From positions 1 through 25,353 of the forward strand of contig LRSR01004684.1 of NCBI GenBank assembly GCA_001579985.1: 25,353 bases of DNA, written 5' to 3'. The stretch's first letter is position 1; each line of letters begins with the position of its first letter. Under the pieces are notes generated by a model that was not told the DNA's origin, made no database searches, and was given only the letters and a program-made list of their open reading frames with translations. The stretch is from Hypsibius dujardini (lineage: Eukaryota; Tardigrada; Eutardigrada; Parachela; Hypsibiidae). Made by a program: the position numbers and the translations under genes. Below, one piece after another: positions 1-9,700 of this stretch.

Positions 1-64
1 AGACAGACAGACAGACAGACAGACACATAAACAGACAGACAGGCAGACAGACAGACAGACAAAC
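1..64. repeat. (GACA)n microsatellite
   Basis: A run of GACA tetranucleotides with a few interruptions, in the PPIP5K intron that follows exon 8. It probably continues beyond the window. Confidence 0.95.
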
Positions 65-117
65 AGGCAGTCAGACGAAAGCAGGAATGCAAAGGTTGCC
101 TTGAAAACGGCTCTAAC

Positions 118-1299
118 CTTCAGCAGTGGTTGGTTCGGGCATCTGGTACTTTATCTGGACCTTTCTGTTGATGCCGCTGAAATGGCCATACATTTCCAGA
201 ACGGATTTGAGTTGGATAAGCTTGGCGCGCTTTTCTTTTACGACAGATTCACTGCGATGGTTGATCAGCAAGTCCCTCACCACATCCAGCACCTCCTGCA
301 ATTGACTGGGCTTCTTTAATTTTATCTCCCGGCTTTCCGCGTCGAATGTCCCACCAAACTTCTGGAACATGGCGAGAAACTTGGCGTGCTGCAGATCCAT
401 TTTCATCTTCTGCTTCGGCGTTCTGTCCCCGTGGCGAACCACCTAGACAGCACAGACGTAACTTTTGCCCACCTACAAAACGGTAATACACACACGGCCA
501 CAATTTTGGGTGGCAGAGTTCAAGCCATCAGGGTGGTCTGAGTTTTGAGCCATTCTTGGCTAGAACTTGCCACTACTTTCTCTTGAATTTATTATTTAAT
601 GTCTGACTCAGCGGAAAAAATAAATTGAGCAAGCTGCTCTAAATTCCGCCAAAATAAACAAGTTCAATCAATCAATCAATCAATCGAATAAAGGCTCAAT
701 GGTCAGCTGTAGTCAAGAGCGCGTGTGCGCGGTGACTTAATTCGGCTCGAGCTCGGACCACCCTTTTTGGCTTAAACTTGGACCACCCTTTTTGGCTTAA
801 ACTCGGACCACCCTTTTTGGCTTAAAGTCTGCCACCCAAAATTGTGGCTATGTGTGTAAATCATACGCCGTTCTTCACCACTTACGGCCACCATGCAGCG
901 GAGTTCCATCAATCGACCGATCGTCGTGGGCACGATGGGAGGATCCTCCAGCTGATACGGCTGCATTAAAAACAGCGAAATTAATTAAAAAAGCTTTAAC
1001 GAGTTTCAATTTAATTGACTAACTCAACGAAATTGTTCAAGTTAGTTGAGATTCGATTGGGTTAATACCATAGACCACCCGATGTGCAGCTCCGGCGCTA
1101 GACGGCGCATGATTAAATTGGCAAGAATTTTGGCGAAGTCGTTGTAATAAATCCTGGAATTCTTGACAAAGCTGAATCCGTTCACGTCGCAGACGTACGA
1201 CCGCCCGTTGGCACGAAGCAGATCAAACCCGCAAACAGTTTGCTACACATAATAATCAATAAAAAACCAGGCAGACAGACAGATAGACAGAGAGGCAGG

Positions 1300-1339
<40 letters not shown>

Positions 1340-2239
1340 AAAGCAGACGGTGAAAAAGGCAGACAGATAGCGAGATGCATTCACAATCAAACAGATAAAA
1401 AGGTACACAGAGTAGAGAAGACCTGCAAAACCCGAAGAGCATCCGCAGAAAACCACTGACCTGAAAAGCAGTGCAAACTCTCCTGGAAATCAGTTTTTCG
1501 ATGTTGTTTAAAATGATGGGGAAACGAAGCTCTTTCCCCTCCTTGTCTCTTTCTACGACTCCATCTAGAGCGGGTGACTTTCTCGCTTCTGCGTGCGCGT
1601 ACTCCGGTCCTACATATGTCACAACAAAAATTAGCGAAAACCAACAAAGGGAGGAAACAAACGAGGAAAGCCAGTGGTGAATGAGCCAGGAACGAACAAA
1701 CAAACGAGGAAAGCCAGTGGTGAATGAGCTTTACCCACGGTGTAGACCTTAACGTCCGTTCCATCGGTCGGCATGAATTCCTCGTAAATGTACGATCCCG
1801 TCAGCCGAACCTTACTTTCGCTGGAGTAAACAGAGCTCCTCGTGCCAATCTGAAGGACGGTACAATTAACGCTACACTCAAATCCCCATTAGATATGTGG
1901 ACAATTCGGGCAGGTGAATACCTTCCGGAACAGCCGTTGACTTCCGCTTCCGGCCGATGAGGGATAATAGATGTACACATTGTGATCGTCCGCGCAGATG
2001 GGTTTCTCCACGAACGGTTTCTGGAACTGCATGCCATTAACGATGATGTAATCCTCGAATTCCTCCAGTGAAGCGGGCGAATAATCCGGGCTTTCTCGAT
2101 CCAAAACGGCGTACCGAGGAAGATCAACACCAGCTGCGGCGAGCATCTCGTAAACTTTCCTCCTACGAGCAGTTGACAAAAAATAGGACAACTCGCAACA
2201 CAGAGTGCTTGCTGCTGTCTATTTGTCTATTTGTCTGTA

Positions 2240-2280
<41 letters not shown>

Positions 2281-3539
2281 GCCTGTGTGTCTGTGTGTCT
2301 GTGTGTCTGTGTGTCTGTCTGTGTGTCTGTGTGTCTGTCTGTCTGTGTGTCTGCCTGTGTGTCTGTGTGTCTGCCTGTGTGTCTGTGTGTGTGTCTGTCT
2401 GTCTGTCTGTTTGTTTGTCTGTCTGTCCACCTGCTCTCGTACCTGTCCTGGATGGCATACTGCATCTGCAGATCATTAATGAGAAACGGATTCCGTAGTT
2501 TAGCATACTGAATGGCCTTGTCAAGGGGGAAATTTCCGGAATAGAAGGAGATCAACGCGTCGCACCGCGGCCACTCTTCCACCGGTGCGTGGAGAATTTG
2601 CTGCTCATCGAAGATGACGGTCCGGATTTGCTCAAACTCCGCTCCGATGCGCGCCAAAATTTCCGTCATATACTTCGATTTGGCCTTTTTGGCCATCGCG
2701 CAAACACCGAGGAAAAGGAACGGCTCCCGGTCAGTCTCCGGTTGACCGGGCATAGCAGAATCAGTCTGAAACCACATCAAAAAGCCAAAATACGGGAATT
2801 TTGATTTGGAGACGGAGTTGGGCACCAGGATTTGGAGATGGACGGAGCTGGGCACTAAGATATAATTATGCCTATAGCAAAGATTTTCTTTTTCACAGCT
2901 TGATACTTTCAATACACGAGACTCTATTTCCCTTCGATTTATAGATTCTATGGTTAAATAGCAAATAACCTATGCAACGCATAGGTTATTTGGTGTTCTC
3001 TCTTGCTGTTATTCAAATATTACCACAATGTTCTACCGAAAAAAAAACCACTGGTAACACTTTAGCCGAGTGTCTGAATAAGTATTGAAAGACAAAAACT
3101 CATCAATATATTAATTAGTAGAGCGATTTCCATGGGAAAATTTTATCAGTTTTTTTGGGTTTTATTTAATTTAATAAAAGAAAACCCAAAAGTCATTAAA
3201 TGTACGGGAGAAAAGCAATATAACATACAACAAACATGCTTGATTGATTGATTGAACAGTTCCATTGCTAGAGTCTGCGTTGATTGATTGACTTGATTGA
3301 CCAGTATGACTGCTGCCACGTTTCGTTGATTGATTGATTGATTGGCTTGACTGACTTGACTATTTCCCTGCACGTACCTGCACGATCCTGCGCTCGGCTT
3401 CGTCCTCCGCCACTCTTGACACTTGGAAGCGCACACGGCTAGTCTTTTTACCGGTGGTGCTGCCGACCCTCTCCGGGTCGCTGTCGGAGGAGTAAGACGC
3501 GACGACAGTCTCCTCGGCTGATGTCAATGGCGCGGCCAT
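118..3539 (-). CDS. PPIP5K: Inositol hexakisphosphate / diphosphoinositol-pentakisphosphate kinase (PPIP5K/VIP1), 5' part
   Basis: Cytosolic bifunctional enzyme that phosphorylates InsP6 and 5-InsP7 through an ATP-grasp domain and carries a histidine-phosphatase-like domain. Exons on the minus strand: 3539-3378, 2765-2443, 2162-1922, 1849-1735, 1609-1461, 1242-1069, 960-886, 442-118 (partial). All joins use GT..AG and keep phase, giving about 521 residues. Seen: the kinase start ([13 protein letters not shown], about residue 70), KPFVEKP and [28 protein letters not shown], the metal-binding [12 protein letters not shown], then [13 protein letters not shown] at about residue 416, the phosphatase signature, and the conserved [19 protein letters not shown]. 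These follow human PPIP5K1/2 closely as I recall them. The ATG at 3539 is the first after an in-frame stop. The first 54 residues are not conserved. The rest of the phosphatase domain lies beyond the left edge; the last donor (GTTAGAG at 117) is less certain than the others. Confidence 0.96.
488..857. mobile_element. Foldback (inverted-repeat) element, copy A, filling a PPIP5K intron
   Basis: The left end reads ACACACACGGCCACAATTTT followed by GGGTGGCAGAGTTCAAGCC. The right end, read on the minus strand, is ACACACATAGCCACAATTTT followed by GGGTGGCAGACTTTAAGCC, so the arms match for roughly 60 bp. Next to the right arm a 24-25 bp unit containing ACCACCCTTTTTGGCTTAAA is repeated three times (about 755-825). 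No coding capacity is visible. The element makes up about 370 of the 443 bases of the intron between exons 7 and 8. Related copies lie at 3967-4080 and 6322-6658. No clear target-site duplication was found. Confidence 0.75.
667..686. repeat. (CAAT)n microsatellite
   Basis: Short run of CAAT/TCAA units in the centre of foldback element A. The same tetranucleotide, usually seen as TGAT, recurs in many noncoding parts of the window. Confidence 0.8.
1267..1340. repeat. (GACA)n microsatellite in a PPIP5K intron
   Basis: GACA units, partly degenerate, between exon 6 (ends at 1242) and exon 5 (starts at 1461) of PPIP5K. Read from the PPIP5K strand it is TGTC-rich and lies about 25 bases upstream of the exon 6 acceptor. 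Confidence 0.9.
2227..2428. repeat. (TGTC)n / (TGTG)n microsatellite in a PPIP5K intron
   Basis: About 200 bases of TCTG units with interspersed TGTG and TGCC variants. They fill most of the intron between PPIP5K exons 2 and 3. Long apparent reading frames here are only repeat translation and are not genes. Confidence 0.95.
2962..2992. repeat. Perfect 14-bp inverted repeat with 3-base loop
   Basis: CAAATAACCTATGC, then AAC, then GCATAGGTTATTTG. It lies inside PPIP5K intron 1. Function unknown. Confidence 0.9.
3239..3350. repeat. (TGAT)n microsatellite blocks
   Basis: Blocks of TTGATTGATTGA separated by unique sequence, near the 5' end of PPIP5K intron 1. Confidence 0.85.
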
Positions 3540-3680
3540 ATTTGCAATTGCCAAGGAGAGAGGCGATGCGCTTCGGTGAAGCCGTCATATGTTTGACAGC
3601 GAGCGGAGGAACAACTGATTCCGTTTGAATGGAGCTCAGCTGACGGCGGAAGCATGAACGTGAAGTTTGAATGAAGAAGG

Positions 3681-3792
3681 GAATTTTAGTCCGTTCAGTT
3701 GCCGCTTGTCGCAGCTTGAATGTTGTGAATGAAGTAAAAGAATTCAGTCCGTTCAATTGCCGCTGTCGCAGCTGGCGTGTTGTGAGCATGAG
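3681..3792. repeat. Two-copy direct duplication upstream of PPIP5K
   Basis: The segment at 3681-3735 (AGTCCGTTCAGTTGCCGC, then TGTCGCAGC) is repeated with changes at 3740-3792 (AGTCCGTTCAATTGCCGC, then TGTCGCAGC). It lies 140-250 bases upstream of the PPIP5K start codon, in the presumed 5' UTR or promoter. Confidence 0.7.
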
Positions 3793-3966
3793 ACGTTGTT
3801 GTGCACTAAAAGGAACGATGAGTGATTTGCAGTAAATGTTGCCGCAGGAAAGGCATTAAAAATCCACGTTTGGAGAGATGTTCACATAAAAGACTCGCGC
3901 ACCGGTGCGACGTCGATAAATTCGCATTGATAACTCAATCAATGCTGAGTGTAAACAAACAATCCT

Positions 3967-4080
3967 ACACACGTGGCCTGATTACTGGGTGGCAGAGTTC
4001 GAACCACCCTTTAGCTCGGCGCAAGCAAAATTGGGGTGCCCGAGTTTGAGCCAAACACCCAGTATTGTGGCCATGTGTGT
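3967..4080. mobile_element. Foldback element, copy B
   Basis: The left end ACACACGTGGCC pairs with the right end GGCCATGTGTGT, and CTGGGTGGCAGAGTTCGAACC faces a right arm containing GAGTTTGAGCC and CACCCAGTATTGTGG. It shares the GGGTGGCAGAGTT and GAGTTTGAGCCA motifs with copies A and C. About 114 bp, noncoding. Confidence 0.65.
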
Positions 4081-4167
4081 ACGATTGAAATCGTATACTC
4101 GTACGTGAATCGTTGTACTGTACGTAGGTTCCTTGTCTGTTATTCGACGCCCTAAATTGGAACGTAC

Positions 4168-4437
4168 CGTATGCTCGCGATCTCAAGGGACAGTTAAGCC
4201 CCACCCCCTCCAGTCATCGATTGACTGTTCAATCGGATTCACTGTGTCGTGATAGGTTGAAATTTAAGAACAACATGGTAGTGATTGATTGATTGATTCA
4301 GCGGTGTTTCTTGACGCACACATTAAATCAATTGATTGATTGATTTTAGGTAAATAATAGCAAACGGTGATGAACAAGTAAGATCCGGGGTGGATCAAAT
4401 TAGCTGGTAGGACAAAAAAGTGTCCCTTGAGATCGCG
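4168..4437. mobile_element. Short inverted-repeat (MITE-like) element, copy 1
   Basis: The left end is CGTATGCTCGCGATCTCAAG followed by GGACA. The right end, on the minus strand, is CGCGATCTCAAGGGACA. Internal motifs (TAAGCCCC, TCGGATTCACTGT, a TGAT run) match the copy at 7638-7901 in order and spacing. No open reading frame of note. Confidence 0.75.
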
Positions 4438-4708
4438 GTGGTGTTTTGCTGTGCACCCCGCTTAACTCCTATCACAGTAGTTAGGGAGGACACTAGTCGA
4501 TCGATTCATTAACCGAAGTGAAATTAATATACTGTAATTCAACTCAATACTTTATTTTTTATAGCTTAGACCGCTGAGGAATGCTCTAAATGCCCTTGGA
4601 GTAGACTGTAGGAGCGATCAAAGGGCATACGCGGCGGGCCAAGGGCGAGCAACTCAATCAATAAATCTATGCAGCATTTGTTTTGTATGCGTTTAATGCC
4701 CAGATTCG

Positions 4709-5032
4709 TCCGTTAGGTGGAGCATACCTCTGCCTGTGGAGCGGAGGCGTTCGTTAGATAGAACACACCTCTGCCTGCGGAGCGGAGGCGTCTGTTAAAT
4801 GGAACACACTTCTGCCTGCGAAGCGGAGGCGTTCGTCAGGTGGAACACACTTCTGCGTGTGGAGCGGAGGCGTCTGTTAGGTGGAACACACTTCTGCCTG
4901 CGGAGCGGAGGCGTTCGTTAGATAGAACACACTTCTGCCTGCGGAGCGGAGGCGTTCGTAGGTGGAGCACACTTCTGCGTGTGGAGCGGAGGCGTTCGTT
5001 AGGTGGAACACACTTCTGCCTGCGGAGCGAAG
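4709..5032. repeat. 41-bp minisatellite, eight units
   Basis: The unit reads TTCGTTAGGTGGAACACACT followed by TCTGCCTGCGGAGCGGAGGCG. Seven units are 41 bases and one is about 40. It lies just upstream of the 5167 gene. The last unit differs at its end (GCGAAGGTGAGTTTT instead of GCGGAGGCGTTCG), which creates a consensus splice donor at 5033. Both strands are largely free of stops although the period is not a multiple of three. Confidence 0.92.
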
Positions 5033-5166
5033 GTGAGTTTTGCTCCAACTTCACATCTTTTAAACAGACAATTGAAACTAATTCCGCCTTCCTTTTTTCA
5101 ACGAAAACTTCATGCATCTTTTTTCGTGACATTTGCATTGAACCTTCATTATCAAAGAGAAGAAGG

Positions 5167-5974
5167 ATGACGACGACGGGCACCTCAGACACATTGTTGC
5201 AGCAGCCGGAATGGCGCACCCTCAGTCGGATGGAGTTCGACCAAGCTCTGATCGATCCTTGCAGTGCGCCGGACATCCAAATTTCCGAGGTTTGGCGCCA
5301 GGAAGCTCGAAATTGCCGTCCGCTGGACTTGTCGCGCTCCGGCAAACCTGCCGCTGCATTTGGGCAACTTTTCGAGAATGATGACGACGGGTCCTCCTTC
5401 GAGGACGAGACGTTTTATTCAGCCCGCGAGCAGCGACTCGCGTCGAGCTCGTCGGAAGGGGTGGCTGAGGGTGTTCGCTTGAAGACGACTGGCCATCGAC
5501 GACGGCCGGACAGTTCGGAAATGTGCATCGCCCTTCCCGATGATCGTGACTCGAGGACTCCGTCTCCCACGCGACACGAACTCTCAGGTTTGTGAAGACT
5601 TTGAACGGCTGCACGGCTGTCTCAACGTCAAAAAGTGAGATTGCTTAGTTGGAACATTGTAATGAGTTGTGGCCTTGATTGATTGATTGATTGTTGTGGC
5701 CTTGATTGATTGATTGATTGGTTGTTGTGGCTTTGATTGATTGATTGATTGTTGTGGCGTTGATTGATTGATTGATTGATTGTTGTGGCCTTGATTGATT
5801 AATTGATTGTTGATAGTATTTTGAACTCTCGCAGACAATTGGAAGGGGGAAGACCTGGAGTTGGTCGCACTATCCGAAAACCAGATCTTGATTGACTGGA
5901 TCGTCAAACGTCAGAAACTTAGCATGGTTGATATAATCCGACTGATGGCGGACTCGCCGCACGGAATTTCGTAG
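5167..5974 (+). CDS. Unrecognised 186-residue protein, two exons
   Basis: Exons 5167-5587 and 5835-5974, joined by CTCTCAG|GTTTGTG and CTCTCGCAG|ACAAT in matching phase (the split codon gives Asp), ending at TAG 5972. The ATG at 5167 is inferred: the frame stays open upstream through the minisatellite to 4840, so an earlier start or a 5' UTR intron using the donor at 5033 is possible. The first ~140 residues are acidic, Ser/Arg-rich and probably disordered (FENDDDGSSFEDETFYSARE; SRTPSP). The last ~45 form a likely amphipathic helix region (LELVALSENQILIDWIVKRQ, then KLSMVDIIRLM). No signal peptide, membrane segment or known domain recognised. It could be mis-modelled, since no AATAAA is seen nearby. 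Function unknown. Confidence 0.5.
5666..5811. repeat. Minisatellite of 27-31 bp units built on (TGAT)n
   Basis: Five units of TTGTGGCCTTGATTGATTGA extended by a variable number of TGAT repeats, filling most of the intron of the 5167 gene. Unit length varies because the TGAT count varies. Confidence 0.9.
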
Positions 5975-6784
5975 GTCGACTGTCAAGGAGGAAGAGACAG
6001 GAACACGGGAGTCTCCCACTGACTCTTGAGATCGTCGATTCTGTAAAAACATTTCTGTAGTACTCGCTTCGCTTTTTTTGTTTTATTTCCTGTTTTTTTT
6101 TATGTATATAATAATCAGATTTCTATATAATGCAATTTCTTGTGTTCATTTTGTTGTGGACTTTTCTTCTTCGAATTTTCAGCTCTAAGATGACTCTTGT
6201 TTTTCGCGTCTCTCCGGTTACCCTCACACTTTTCCTATCTGAGCAGACAAAAGTGACGCCGTAATGAAGCTGTGAATTGAATCGAATCGAAATCGAGTTC
6301 CACATCCGCTTAGATGAGTCTTGTACACACGTGGCTAAAGCCTCAGGCTGACCGAATTAAAGCCAACTTTAAACCGGCGCCCAGCAAAATGGGGTGGTCG
6401 GAGTTTGAGCCATTTTGGCCAATGCGTGCAGCTGTTTTTTACCACAGCTGACCACGCAGTCCTTGCTCAGTCGACTGATTGATAGACTTCGAATTATTTT
6501 TCCAATCCGATGTTAATTCAATGAATCAAGCGATGTAAGAAACAGCTGCACGCATTGGCCAAAATTGGCTCAAACTCCGACCACCCCATTTTGCTAGACG
6601 CCGGTAAAAATTTGGCTTTAATTCGGTCGGCCTGGGGTTTCTGCCACGCGTGTAGACAGCAGTTGCCAAGCTTCGACGCAAAGGTCGTCGCCTCTTTTGA
6701 AATGTCGCGCAGTCCTACTTGATTTTTTCCCGCCAAATGCATGCGCCGTCCCATGCCATCTCCCAATGTCTCATGCCATAGACA
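5975..6784. other. Spacer between the 5167 gene and the CK1-like gene
   Basis: AT-rich stretch (6050-6130) followed by foldback element C (6322-6658). No gene seen. The promoter of the kinase gene should lie in 6659-6784 or within the element, but no motif is clear. Confidence 0.6.
6322..6658. mobile_element. Foldback element, copy C, with ~120-bp arms
   Basis: The left arm (6322-6440) starts TGTACACACGTGGC and includes GACCGAATTAAAGCC, CAGCAAAATGGGGTGGTCGG, AGTTTGAGCCATTTTGGCCA and ATGCGTGCAGCTGTTTTTTA. The right arm (6536-6658) is its reverse complement with scattered mismatches, separated by about 95 bp. No coding capacity. It shares ends and the GGGTGGTC..GAGTTTGAGCCA core with copies A and B, and lies just upstream of the kinase start codon. 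Confidence 0.85.
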
Positions 6785-9700
6785 ATGCAACTCGATCCTG
6801 ACGATCCACCGAGTAAGGCGAAAAACACATCCCTGACACCGTTATCGCCGAATCCATCCAGCAGGTCCATAGCAGAACGGAAGTCACGGACCACTGCTTC
6901 AGATATTAACCTAACCAATATACCTGCTAAAGCACTCAATCCCTTTACCCCGCCTGAAACACGAACCCCTGACGGGAAGGGCGGTTGGTTAGAGAATGCA
7001 GCGGCTGCTGCTGTGGCCGAAACAGATGGCGGTTCCAAAGTTATGAAGAAGATTATTCAGTCGCCTAAGGAGAAAGGGAAAAAGGCAAGGGATGACCAGC
7101 TCGTGCCACCTCAACCTCCCGTGAGGTTGAGGTCAAACAATTCCATGGACGCACCACTTCCTGTTCCTATTGTGAAGGGTTCCAACTCGGATGCTGAAAC
7201 AGCCAAAGGTTAGTCCTGTTGCTTATGCTTGCTCTAAGTATGAGAGACACATTGTACCGGGTTCGGGAATGCTCTCAGGACAAACTTAGAACCGTCATTT
7301 CTCGGTCACTACTCATTCCACTGTTTCACATTTTTGTTTGCTGCCACGCCTGTTCATGTACGCATCCACTACAAGCCAAAAAATTTAATTTAATTTACAC
7401 CCCAAAAAATGGCAGACATGCTAAATTCGTAGACATTGGTAGAGCCTACGAGAAGCTTCAGAGAGCCTAAATTTTTTCAACATGTTGAACAGCATAAAAA
7501 ATTCTGCTGATTGCGGCAAGATCTTACGATTTGTTTTATGGTTTGGCCGGTAATTGCACGCGCCCAAACAAAAGCACATAATGAATAGACAGTTCACTCC
7601 TCTCCCGGACTGTGTGGTCAGCTGGGGCTATATGTACCGTATCTCAAGGGACAGCTAAGCCCCGCCTCTCTTAGTATGGCTCTGCACTCGATTGAACGTT
7701 CTATTCGATTCACTGTTCTCTGATTGGCTGATTTCTTACAGCTTACTCGTTGAGCTTGATTGATTGATTGTACAGTCGTGCTTTTCTGTTTATTTGTCCC
7801 TACAGTGCTAATTTGGTGAAGGGCACTGAACAGCCACGGTCTGGGTTGGTTAAAATTTACGGGTGGGGCAGAAAAGTGTGCCTTGAGATCGCGAGCATAC
7901 GCCTACATACAACGTCCCAGGCATCTAGAACCCTTTCAGTTTCCATCAAGAATGTGTTCCGCTCTCCCCTGACGTCTAGATCATTTTCTAAGAATCTCTT
8001 GACTTTATTAAAAGAAATACTTACCAGTAAAAGCAACGGGACGCCCACAAAAACATTGAAAAAATAGCCGCTCAATATTCGACAGTACTAAAATTTAGAA
8101 CGTAAAAAATTATTCATCACCGCACTTTTATGTATCTTGCCGTGATGTTTTAGTATTAATAAAGGTTCCATGAATGTTGCTTTTCGTTTCTAGAGCTGAT
8201 GAAAGAAATCACGACAGAGAGGCCATCAGCTTCACCCAGTCCATCACGACCGGTAACGTCAAGAGCGGCATTCCGATCAAGACCGGTTGGTACAGGACTC
8301 GTCCCGATGCCCATGCCTCTGCCTGTCGTCGCAGCAGCAGCAACAGTCGTTGCAGACAAAAAGACACCCGACGCAGCACCCATCCCAGACAAACCGAAGG
8401 CACTGGAATCCATACCGGAAGTGCTCGTTGATGCTCCCGCCGCCCGGGCTCCACCAACAGAAGGCGCCGTAGAAGATGCCGGTGAAAAGGGCGAAGGCAA
8501 AGAAAAGAAGAAAAAGAAAAAGAAAGACAAGGAACATAAGAAACATCGGAGAAAAAGCGACTCGATTGCCCTTGTCGAAGAGACCCCTGCACCAATTGTG
8601 GAGGTGCTCCCGTCTCCGCCAGCCCCGCCCACGCCAGCCGATGTTACAGAAAAGCGCACAAGTATTGCGCAGTCTGAGCCGATTGTGGAGGAACTACCTG
8701 CTCCAGCCGTTCCCGACGGCGAGGCCATTGAGGCGTTTGAAGAGGAGGAGAAACTTGCATTAGAACCGGAGAAATCAGACCCGCTCGGGGAGCTCGGTCC
8801 GGTGAGGAAGCTGTTGCCGCTGCCAAAGCAGAAACCGCCCCTCACCGCGCTGATGATGGGCGTGGCTGTCAACAAGCGACGCTTCGGCGAGACGACTGTG
8901 GCTTCAATCATCCCGAAGCAGGCGGTCCTCAGCATGAGCATGTTGACACAGCAGGCCGTGGCCGATACAGTTCCCGTGGGTAAGACCAATTCCGCTTCGT
9001 CGGTCCCGGGTGTCGAGGGTTTCCCGGACGATGCGCTAAAAGCGGTGTCTTCGTTTCCGGACAAAAAGAAGGACAAAAAGAAAAAGGATAAGAAGAAGAA
9101 GAAGAAGCGCGATAAGAAGGAATCCGTCGTGGACAGTCAAGTCCCGGGAAACAGCGAACCCGGGGAACCAGCTGCGCCGGCGTCAGAGCCTGCGGCGAAC
9201 GAATCGGATGAGCGGGAAGGAGACAGCAAGGAGAATGAGCCCGTCGGGGGCGACGAAGCAGCTGCGGAGGACGCCGGGCAGGGGAGTAAGAAGAAGCGAA
9301 AGAAAAAGAAGCGGAAGGACAGCGGGGAGAACGCTTCGGACGGAGATGAGAAGAAGGCAAGGAGGAAGAAGAAGCGGCGCGGAACAGCTCCCCCGGGCGA
9401 ATCGCAAGCCAAAAGCCCCGTGAAACCTGCGAAACCGGAGGCCCCGCCCGCAAAGGTCGACGAGCTGTTTGGGAAAGCGGTCGGGAACTTTTTCATCCTC
9501 GAGGACGTGCTGGGAAAAGGCGGCTTCGGTGAGGCACGACGGGGCCGGCACATCACAACGGGGAAGAAATACGCCATCAAACTCGAGCGAATAAAAGACG
9601 CCAATGACTCGCTGGCGGAGGAGTATAAGATCTACCAGCAGCTCGGAATGAAGCCGGGCTTTCCGCGGTGTTATTACTTCGGGTCGGGTCCGAAAGAGAA

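Larger units (their letters stand above)
2766..3377 (-). other. PPIP5K intron 1 (612 bases)
   Basis: Bounded by CAG|GTACGTG and TTTCAG|ACTGA. AT-rich. It holds a perfect 14-bp hairpin (2962-2992), a second stem formed by TTTTGGGTTTT and AAAACCCAAAA (about 3154-3191), and TGAT/TTGA runs at about 3239-3350. No coding sequence is seen. Confidence 0.85.
3540..5166. other. Spacer between divergent PPIP5K and the 5167 gene
   Basis: No protein gene recognised. It contains the 3681-3792 duplication, foldback copy B (3967-4080), inverted-repeat element copy 1 (4168-4437) and the 41-bp minisatellite (4709-5032). Promoters of the two divergent genes should lie here, but I see no unambiguous TATA box or initiator. 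Confidence 0.6.

Noticed and set aside
1889-2191. Separate small minus-strand genes in the first 3.5 kb
   Set aside because: All are exons of a single PPIP5K gene joined by consensus splice sites in phase.
2068-2511. Long cysteine/serine-rich frames such as repeated CLSVCLSVC, and RQTDRQTD on the other strand
   Set aside because: They are translations of the TGTC/GACA microsatellite, open in several frames on both strands, and lie within a PPIP5K intron.
3448-3789. 113-codon minus-strand frame upstream of PPIP5K
   Set aside because: It overlaps PPIP5K exon 1 in another frame; residues show no coding pattern and it crosses the duplicated leader.
5222-5614. 130-codon minus-strand frame over the 5167 gene
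   Set aside because: The plus-strand frame has matching splice phase with a second exon; the minus frame has none and looks like a shadow.
8156-9076. 306-codon frame on the minus strand opposite the kinase extension
   Set aside because: Ser/Ala/Phe-rich mirror of the Lys-rich coding exon on the plus strand, which has splice phase and domain support.
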